The position numbers and the translations under genes are program-made. A stretch of DNA of 64,000 nt from Leifsonia sp. PS1209 (lineage in GTDB: Bacteria > Actinomycetota > Actinomycetes > Actinomycetales > Microbacteriaceae): NCBI RefSeq assembly GCF_012317045.1, contig NZ_CP051154.1, positions 434,001 through 498,000 on the forward strand, given 5' to 3'. Position 1 is the first letter of the stretch; the number at the start of each line of letters is the position of its first letter. The notes under the pieces are model-generated. The model did no database searches, was not told the DNA's origin, and saw nothing but the letters and a program-made list of their open reading frames with translations. Below, one piece after another: positions 58,773 to 64,000 of this stretch.

Positions 58773-59791
58773 TATTTGGGGGCCAGCCAGGCGCGGAGGC
58801 GGGGGAGCGGCCAGGTGGTGACGATGCGGTCGGCGGGGACGCCGTTGGCGGCGGCACGGGCCGCACCGTACGCGAGGAAGTCGAGCTGGCCGGGAGCGTG
58901 GGCGTCGGTGTCGATGCTGAACACGCATCCGGCCGCCAGGGCCAGCTGGATGAGGTCGTCCGGCGGGTCCTGCCGTTCCGGCCGCGAGTTGATCTCCACC
59001 GCGACATCGTTCTCCGCGCACGCGGCGAACACCCGCTCCGCGTCGAACTCCGACGGCGGCCGGGTGCCGCGCGAACCGGAGACCAGCCGTCCCGTGCAGT
59101 GCCCGAGCACGTTGGTGTGCTGGTCGCGGATGCCGCCGAGCATCCTGGCGGTCATCGTGGCCTTGTCCGAGCGCAGCTTGGAGTGCACGCTCGCGACCAC
59201 CACGTCGAGCCTGCCGAGCAGCTCGGGCGTCTGGTCGAGCTCTCCGCTCTCCAGGATGTCCACCTCGATCCCGGTGAGCAGTTGCACGCTCCCGGTGTCG
59301 AGCGCCGCGATCACGTCGAGCTGTTCGGCGAGACGTTCGGCGCTCAGCCCGTTGGCGACGGTGAGGTTGGGCGAGTGGTCGGTGATCGCCTGGTACTCGC
59401 GGCCGAGCGTCGCGGCCGCCGCGGCCATCGCCTCGATCGGCGTCGTGCCGTCCGACCACTCGGTGTGCGCGTGCAGGTCTCCGCGCAGCGCCGCCCGCAA
59501 CTCGTCGCCGCCCTCGGCCAGTGGATGCGCGTTCTTCTCGCGCAGATCGGCCAGGTAGTCCGGCACCTGTCCGTCCACCGCCTGCGAGATCACCTGGAAG
59601 GTGCGGTCGCCGATGCCCTTCGTGCGCTTCAGCCGCCCGTCCGCCACGCGCTCCCGCAGCTCGTCGGCGCTGAGCGGGGCGATGGTGCCCGCCGCCCTCC
59701 GGAAGGCCTGCACTTTGAACGTGGGGGCGAGTTCCCGTTCCAGCCAGAAGGCGATCTCGTTCAGGGCGTCGACAGCATCCATGGAGACCAT
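58772..59791 (-). CDS. PHP-domain phosphoesterase with PolX-like N-terminus
   Basis: 339 residues. Residues 1-85 are a helix-hairpin-helix region like the N-terminus of DNA polymerase X (ALNEIAFWLERELAPTFKVQAFRRAAGTI and KGIGDRTFQVISQAV), without polymerase palm or thumb. The PHP domain follows with metal ligands in LRGDLHAHTEWSDG (about 105-118), ITDHSPN, TGIEVDIL, VVASVHSKL, ILGHCTGR-like VLGHCTGR, INSRPERQD and IDTDAHAPGQLD. Such proteins are metal-dependent phosphoesterases or nucleases. Its start (ATG 59794, 59791 or 59782) overlaps the MFS gene stop, so it is expressed with that exporter. Confidence 0.87.
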   Translation of the reverse strand: MVSMDAVDALNEIAFWLERELAPTFKVQAFRRAAGTIAPLSADELRERVADGRLKRTKGIGDRTFQVISQAVDGQVPDYLADLREKNAHPLAEGGDELRAALRGDLHAHTEWSDGTTPIEAMAAAAATLGREYQAITDHSPNLTVANGLSAERLAEQLDVIAALDTGSVQLLTGIEVDILESGELDQTPELLGRLDVVVASVHSKLRSDKATMTARMLGGIRDQHTNVLGHCTGRLVSGSRGTRPPSEFDAERVFAACAENDVAVEINSRPERQDPPDDLIQLALAAGCVFSIDTDAHAPGQLDFLAYGAARAAANGVPADRIVTTWPLPRLRAWLAPK

Positions 59792-61224
59792 CATGCTCCC
59801 GTTCGGCGCTGACGCAGCAGGACGACGACGACCGCGCCGATGATCGCGAGGACGGCGGTTCCGACGAACAGCAGGGAGAAGCCGTCGGAGACCGCGGTGG
59901 CAGCAGGGTCGCCGGCGCTGAGTCCCGCCGTGGTGCGGGCGGCCGCCACGCTGCCGAGGACCGCCAGTCCGAGCGCCCCTCCGATCTGCTGGCTGGTGTT
60001 GACGAGCCCGCTCGCGAGTCCGGAGTCCTGGGCGGTTGCGCCGTCGACCGCGAGCTGCGTGGCCGTGATGAAGCCTGCTCCCAGCCCGGCGCCGATCAGG
60101 ATGCTCGGGCCGAGCAGCCCGCCCACGAACGAGGCGTGCGGTCCTGCGGCGGCGAGCCAGAGCATCCCGCCGGCGAAGACCACGAGGGCGGCCACGAGGG
60201 TCGGCCGCAGTCCGAGCTTGGCGATCAGGGCCGGCACGACGGCGGCGATCACCACGAGCGACCCGGCGAGGGGGAGCTGGCTGATTCCCGCGGTGAGGGC
60301 GTCGTAGCCGAGCACCTCCTGCAGGTAAACGGAGAGGGCGAAGAAGAGCGCTGTCGTCGCGCCGCCGGCGAGGAGCATGACGATGTTTCCGGTGGCTGCG
60401 TCCCTGTTGCGGAAGAACGCGAACGGCACCAGCGGATGCGCAGCGCGCCGTTCGACCAGCACGAACGCGGCCAGGAGGGCGAGCGCGGCGGCCGACGTGC
60501 CGAGGGTGACCGGGCTCGCCCAGCCGAGCTGACCGGCGAAGCTGAGAGCGGCGACGAGCGCGGTGAGCCCTGCGGTGATCGTGGCCGCCCCCGCGATGTC
60601 CATGCGCTGGCGGTCGCCGGCAGGATCGCGACCGACCAGGAACGGGATGGCGACGAGCACCACGACGCCCACCGGCACGTTCACGAAGAACACGGCCTGC
60701 CAGCCGAGCAGCGCGGTGAGCACGCCGCCGAGGAGCACGCCGGCCGCGCTCCCGATCCCGGCGACGGCGCCCCAGACGCCGAGAGCCTTCGCGCGGTCCC
60801 GTCCGGTGACGAACAGCTGGGTGACCAGCGCGAGGGAGGCCGGCGCGAGCAGAGCGGCGGATGCGCCCTGGACGGCGCGGGCCGCGAGCAGCATCCCGCC
60901 GCTCACCGAGAGCCCGGCGATGGCGGACGCCACCACGAAGCCGGCGACGCCGATCAGGAAGACGCGGCGGTGGCCGTAGCGGTCGGCGAGTCGCCCGCCG
61001 AGCAGGAGGAGTCCGCCGAAGGGCAGCACGTATGCGGTGATGACCCAGGCGAGCGCGGCGGTGTCGAGGTGGAGCTGCGTGCCGAGCGCCGGGAGGGCGA
61101 TGTTCACGATGGAGGCGTCGAGCACGACGAGGAACTGGGCGAGGGCGAGCACGCCGAGCGCCCACCAGCGATGCGCGCTGCGGGTGACGGCCGGGGCGCC
61201 GACAGTGGTGGATTCGAGGGACAT
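59791..61224 (-). CDS. MFS drug-efflux transporter, 14-helix DHA2 type
   Basis: 477 residues with 14 hydrophobic helices. Motif C-like and entry signatures are LAQFLVVLDASIVNIALPALGTQLHLDTAALAWVITAYVLPFGGLLLLGGRLADRYGHRR (about 26-84, motif A GGRLADRYGHRR) and VLLGGVLTALLGWQAVFFVNVPVGVVVLVAIPFL (about 155-190), typical of EmrB/QacA-like exporters. GGAAGGA lies eight bases before the ATG. A perfect 20-base TetR operator lies 21 bases upstream of the start, and the TetR gene follows on the same strand, upstream. Probably an inducible antibiotic or toxic-compound exporter. Confidence 0.93.
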   Translation of the reverse strand: MSLESTTVGAPAVTRSAHRWWALGVLALAQFLVVLDASIVNIALPALGTQLHLDTAALAWVITAYVLPFGGLLLLGGRLADRYGHRRVFLIGVAGFVVASAIAGLSVSGGMLLAARAVQGASAALLAPASLALVTQLFVTGRDRAKALGVWGAVAGIGSAAGVLLGGVLTALLGWQAVFFVNVPVGVVVLVAIPFLVGRDPAGDRQRMDIAGAATITAGLTALVAALSFAGQLGWASPVTLGTSAAALALLAAFVLVERRAAHPLVPFAFFRNRDAATGNIVMLLAGGATTALFFALSVYLQEVLGYDALTAGISQLPLAGSLVVIAAVVPALIAKLGLRPTLVAALVVFAGGMLWLAAAGPHASFVGGLLGPSILIGAGLGAGFITATQLAVDGATAQDSGLASGLVNTSQQIGGALGLAVLGSVAAARTTAGLSAGDPAATAVSDGFSLLFVGTAVLAIIGAVVVVLLRQRRTGA

Positions 61225-61244
61225 GAGCGATTCCTTCCGGTAGT

Positions 61245-61264
61245 GAGTGACTGATCAGTCACTC
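61245..61264. promoter_or_regulatory. TetR operator of the MFS gene
   Basis: Fully palindromic 20-base site GAGTGACTGATCAGTCACTC between the MFS start (61224) and the TetR gene stop (61331). It shares GAGTGA...TCACTC half-sites with the site in front of the TetR gene. Confidence 0.8.
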
Positions 61265-61330
61265 TTGAGGGTGTGGAAAACGGATGGTGCGACGAGAAGT
61301 GTGAGAAGGAGGGGAGCGGGGCAGGGACGG

Positions 61331-61894
61331 CTACGGGTGCCGGATGCCCGCGGTGAGGATGCGGGCCCAGTCGGACGAGTCGCTCTCGATCCCGGCGGTC
61401 ACGATGAGGTGGCACAGCTGCCCGAAGGCGATGAAGCGCTGCACCTCGTCGTCCGTCGCGCCGGAGCGCGTCTTGGTGAAGCGGGTGATCCTGGCCATGC
61501 CCCGCCGCAGGGCAGCACCGATCTCCGGTTCTGCCGCTGCCGACTGGGCGTGTACCTGGAGCATGAGCAGCGAGCGGTCCGCGATGAGCTCCGCGTATGC
61601 GTCCCCCATCGTGTAGAGGATGTCGGAGGGCGACTGGCTCGCGCTCGCCGCCGCGCCCGTGTCGAGGGCGTCCTCGATGCGGTCGAAGCAGCGATCCAGG
61701 GCGGCCACGAACAGCTTCTCCTTGCCGGGGAACAGCTTGAACACGTAGGCGGGGGAGATCCGGGCGTGCTCGGCGACCGCCGAGATCGGGGTGCCGAGGT
61801 AGCCGGACGCCCCGAACACGTCGATGGCGCTGGCGATCACAGTCTCGCGCCGTTCTTCGGCGGTCGAGAGGGTGGAGCGCGAGGAGGAAGACAT
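61331..61894 (-). CDS. TetR-family repressor of the MFS exporter
   Basis: 187 residues. DNA-binding part at about 12-55: RRETVIASAIDVFGASGYLGTPISAVAEHARISPAYVFKLFPGKEKLFVAAL. The remainder is the helical sensor domain. A promoter is readable: TTGACC (61931-61926), 18 bases, TACAGT (61907-61902), seven bases to the ATG, so the transcript is nearly leaderless. The -10 element lies inside the operator, giving autorepression. The inducer is presumably a substrate of the exporter. Confidence 0.92.
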   Translation of the reverse strand: MSSSSRSTLSTAEERRETVIASAIDVFGASGYLGTPISAVAEHARISPAYVFKLFPGKEKLFVAALDRCFDRIEDALDTGAAASASQSPSDILYTMGDAYAELIADRSLLMLQVHAQSAAAEPEIGAALRRGMARITRFTKTRSGATDDEVQRFIAFGQLCHLIVTAGIESDSSDWARILTAGIRHP

Positions 61895-61896
61895 GT

Positions 61897-61916
61897 GAGT
61901 GACTGTACACTCACTC
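61897..61916. promoter_or_regulatory. TetR operator of the repressor gene itself
   Basis: GAGTGACTGTACACTCACTC, a dyad with one mismatched pair, overlaps the -10 element and ends three bases before the start codon. Same half-sites as at 61245-61264. Confidence 0.78.
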
Positions 61917-61992
61917 TTTGCGCGCGGTCAAGCGTTACGTCCCCTTACGCCGCCCAGCGCCCGGCCGCGGCCCCCGCCGCTAGCGTCGGAGG

Positions 61993-63981
61993 GTGAGCTC
62001 CACCATCGAGAACCTCGGCCGCGAGACCCGCCTCTATCCGCCGACCGACGCGTTCGCGGCGCAGGCGAACGTGGGGGCGGATGCGTTCGACGACGCCAGC
62101 GATCCCGTCGCGTTCTGGGAGCGTCAGGCCGCGCGGCTGGACTGGGCGGAGCCGTGGCACACCGCTCACACCTGGGAGCCCGCGACCGCCGGCACGGACG
62201 GCGAGCTGAGCATCCCGCGCGCCGAGTGGTTCGCGGGCGGCCGGCTGAACGCCGCCGTCAACTGCGTCGACCGGCACGTGGACGCCGGCAACGGAGACAG
62301 GGTCGCCATCCACTTCGTCGGGGAGCCGGGCGACACGGAGACCATCACATACGGCGAGCTGCAGCGCCGGGTCGCGAAGGCGGCCAACGCGCTCACGGCC
62401 CTCGGCATCGGGCAGGGCGACCGGGTGGTCGTCTACCTGCCGGTGATCCCGGAGACCATCGTCATCACGCTCGCCATCGCGCGCGTCGGCGCCATCCACT
62501 CGCTCGTGTTCGGCGGGTTCTCGGCGGAGGCGCTGCGCTTCCGGGTGGAGGACACCGGCGCGAAGCTGCTCGTCACGTCCGACGGCCAGTTCCGGCGCGG
62601 CACCGCGGTTCCGGTGAAGGCCAACGCCGACGCGGCCGTCGCGGGGGACAACGCCATCGAGCACGTGCTCGTGGTGCGCCGCACCGGCGACCTGACCCCG
62701 GACATCCCGTGGCAGGAGGGCCGCGATGTCTGGTGGCACGACATCGTGGATGCGGCGCCGGACACCCACGAGCCGGAGTTCTTCGACGCGGAGACGCCGC
62801 TGTTCATCATCTACACCTCCGGCACGACCGGCACGCCGAAGGGCGTCGTGCACACGACGGGCGGCTACCTCACCCAAGCGTCGTGGAGCCACTGGGCGCT
62901 GTTCGACGCCAAGGAGTCCGACGTGTACTGGTGCACGGCCGACCTCGCCTGGGTGACGGCGCACACCTACGTGCTCTACGGTCCGTTCTCCAACGGCGCC
63001 ACCTCCGTCATCTACGAGGGGACGCCGAACACCCCGCATCCCGGGAGGCACTTCGAGATCATCGAGCGCTACGGGGTCACCACGTACTACACGGCGCCGA
63101 CGCTCATCCGGACGTTCATGACCTGGTTCCCGCATGGCCTGGGCGACGGGTGGGAGCTGTCGAGCATCCGGCTGCTCGGCACGGTCGGCGAGGCCATCAA
63201 CCCGGAGGCGTGGGTGTGGTTCAGGGAGCAGCTCGGTGCGGGAAGCGCTCCCGTGGTCGACACCTGGTGGCAGTCGGAGTCCGGTTCCGCCATCGTCGCG
63301 CCGCTGCCCGGGGTGACCGCGCTGAAACCCGGATCGGCGACCACGGCCGTGCCCGGCGTGACGGTGCGTGTCGTGGACGAGAACGGCGTGGACGTCCCGC
63401 GCGGCTCCGGCGGCTCCATCGTGATCGACGGCACCTGGCCGTCGATGGCGCGCACGGTGTGGGGCAACCCGGAGCGCTACCGGGACTCGTACTGGGCGAC
63501 GTTCGCCGACCGCGGCTACTTCCTCGCCGGTGACGGCGCCGCCGTGGACGAGGACGGCTACATCTGGCTGCTCGGCCGCCTGGACGACGTCATCAACGTG
63601 TCGGGGCACCGCCTGTCGACGATCGAGATCGAGTCGGCGCTGGTCGCGCATCCCCAGGTCGGAGAGGCCGCCGTCGTCGGCGTCGACGACGCGACCACCG
63701 GCCAGGCCGTCGCCGCGTTCGTCGTGCCGAGCGGCCAGGCGTCCACCGGGCAGCCGCCCAGCGAGCAGGTGCTGCGCGATCAGGTGACGCGGGAGATCGG
63801 CGCCATCGCGAAGCCGCGTCACATCGTCATCGTCCCCGACCTCCCCAAGACCCGCTCGGGCAAGATCATGCGCAGGCTCCTCGTCGACCTCTTCGACGGA
63901 CGCCCTCTCGGTGACACCACGTCCCTCCAGGACGAGACCGTGCCCCACACCATTCGCGCCCTGCTGCAGAACCGGGTCTGA
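61993..63981 (+). CDS. acs: Acetyl-CoA synthetase (acetate--CoA ligase)
   Basis: 662 residues, the standard Acs length. AMP-binding motif IIYTSGTTGTPKGVVHTTGGYL (about 270-290), WCTADLAWVTAHTYVLYGPFSNGATSVIYEG, DTWWQSESGSAIVAPLPG (about 422-440), YFLAGDGAAVDEDGYIWLLGRLDDVINVSGHRLSTIEIESAL, and the acetylatable lysine in PKTRSGKIMRRLL (about 620-632). It activates acetate to acetyl-CoA in the cytoplasm. TAGCGT at 61981-61986 lies exactly six bases before GTG 61993, suggesting a leaderless transcript, although GGAGG also overlaps the gap. The last 19 bases of the window after it hold nothing recognisable. Confidence 0.95.
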   Translation: MSSTIENLGRETRLYPPTDAFAAQANVGADAFDDASDPVAFWERQAARLDWAEPWHTAHTWEPATAGTDGELSIPRAEWFAGGRLNAAVNCVDRHVDAGNGDRVAIHFVGEPGDTETITYGELQRRVAKAANALTALGIGQGDRVVVYLPVIPETIVITLAIARVGAIHSLVFGGFSAEALRFRVEDTGAKLLVTSDGQFRRGTAVPVKANADAAVAGDNAIEHVLVVRRTGDLTPDIPWQEGRDVWWHDIVDAAPDTHEPEFFDAETPLFIIYTSGTTGTPKGVVHTTGGYLTQASWSHWALFDAKESDVYWCTADLAWVTAHTYVLYGPFSNGATSVIYEGTPNTPHPGRHFEIIERYGVTTYYTAPTLIRTFMTWFPHGLGDGWELSSIRLLGTVGEAINPEAWVWFREQLGAGSAPVVDTWWQSESGSAIVAPLPGVTALKPGSATTAVPGVTVRVVDENGVDVPRGSGGSIVIDGTWPSMARTVWGNPERYRDSYWATFADRGYFLAGDGAAVDEDGYIWLLGRLDDVINVSGHRLSTIEIESALVAHPQVGEAAVVGVDDATTGQAVAAFVVPSGQASTGQPPSEQVLRDQVTREIGAIAKPRHIVIVPDLPKTRSGKIMRRLLVDLFDGRPLGDTTSLQDETVPHTIRALLQNRV

Positions 63982-64000
63982 GGCTAGTCGCGCGAAACCC

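Overview
This window is a high-GC actinobacterial chromosome segment, most likely from the family Microbacteriaceae (Leifsonia-like). Evidence for this is the strong G/C bias at third codon positions, frequent GTG and TTG starts, LAXTG-type cell-wall anchoring, many leaderless TANNNT promoters, and the over-used heptamer GGATGCG/CGCATCC. I saw no rRNA, tRNA, CRISPR array, insertion sequence, integrase or replication origin. It reads as ordinary chromosome, apart from one compositionally foreign insert carrying a TIR-domain gene (about 4.86-6.08 kb).

Layout, 0-14.9 kb: a truncated gene end; a membrane-anchored protein; an ECF41/SigJ-type sigma factor overlapping a free-standing copy of its own C-terminal SnoaL-like domain; potassium transporter Kup, with its ribosome site inside a hairpin; the TIR-protein insert; an AI-2E-family membrane protein; an NmrA-like oxidoreductase; an orphan QcrB-like cytochrome b that lacks both haem bH ligands; a second SnoaL-like protein; alanine racemase and D-Ala-D-Ala ligase; an alpha/beta-hydrolase fused to a LuxR helix-turn-helix; and a methyltransferase. 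Four of these genes (sigma factor, NmrA-like protein, cytochrome b, second SnoaL protein) share a TGTCACA-N16-(G/T)GTC promoter pattern and look like one small sigma regulon.

14.9-24.8 kb: a sulfate-ester module (two SulP transporters around a GAP-family membrane protein, divergent from a formylglycine-type sulfatase and its activating enzyme), then a LuxR-type regulator overlapping a small membrane protein. 25-32.6 kb: one 2,533-residue secreted, repeat-rich, LAATG-anchored surface protein. 32.6-36.5 kb: a haem-oxygenase-like iron enzyme with a CDGSH iron-sulfur protein, an arsenate-reductase-like protein, an SDR/TetR divergent pair and a small membrane protein.

36.5-43.9 kb: a tightly overlapping operon of seven genes (alkaline-phosphatase-superfamily membrane protein, RibD-like reductase, flippase-like protein, methyltransferase, GT4 glycosyltransferase, degenerate pterin-synthase fold protein, MDR dehydrogenase), divergent from a CDP-alcohol phosphatidyltransferase. 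It looks like an uncharacterised pathway for an envelope glycolipid or glycosylated small molecule, and is my main candidate for an undescribed system. 43.9-64 kb: an EamA transporter with a divergent CGNR regulator, a HAD phosphatase, cardiolipin synthase, a secreted HNH nuclease with three cell-wall-binding repeats, an F420-reductase-like protein, an SdsA-type alkylsulfatase, a HerA-like ATPase, a DUF998-like membrane protein, a fatty-acid desaturase, a YCII/DGPF protein with an ECF42-like promoter, an exported lysozyme-like protein, a PHP phosphoesterase, an MFS exporter with its TetR repressor and two clear operators, and acetyl-CoA synthetase.
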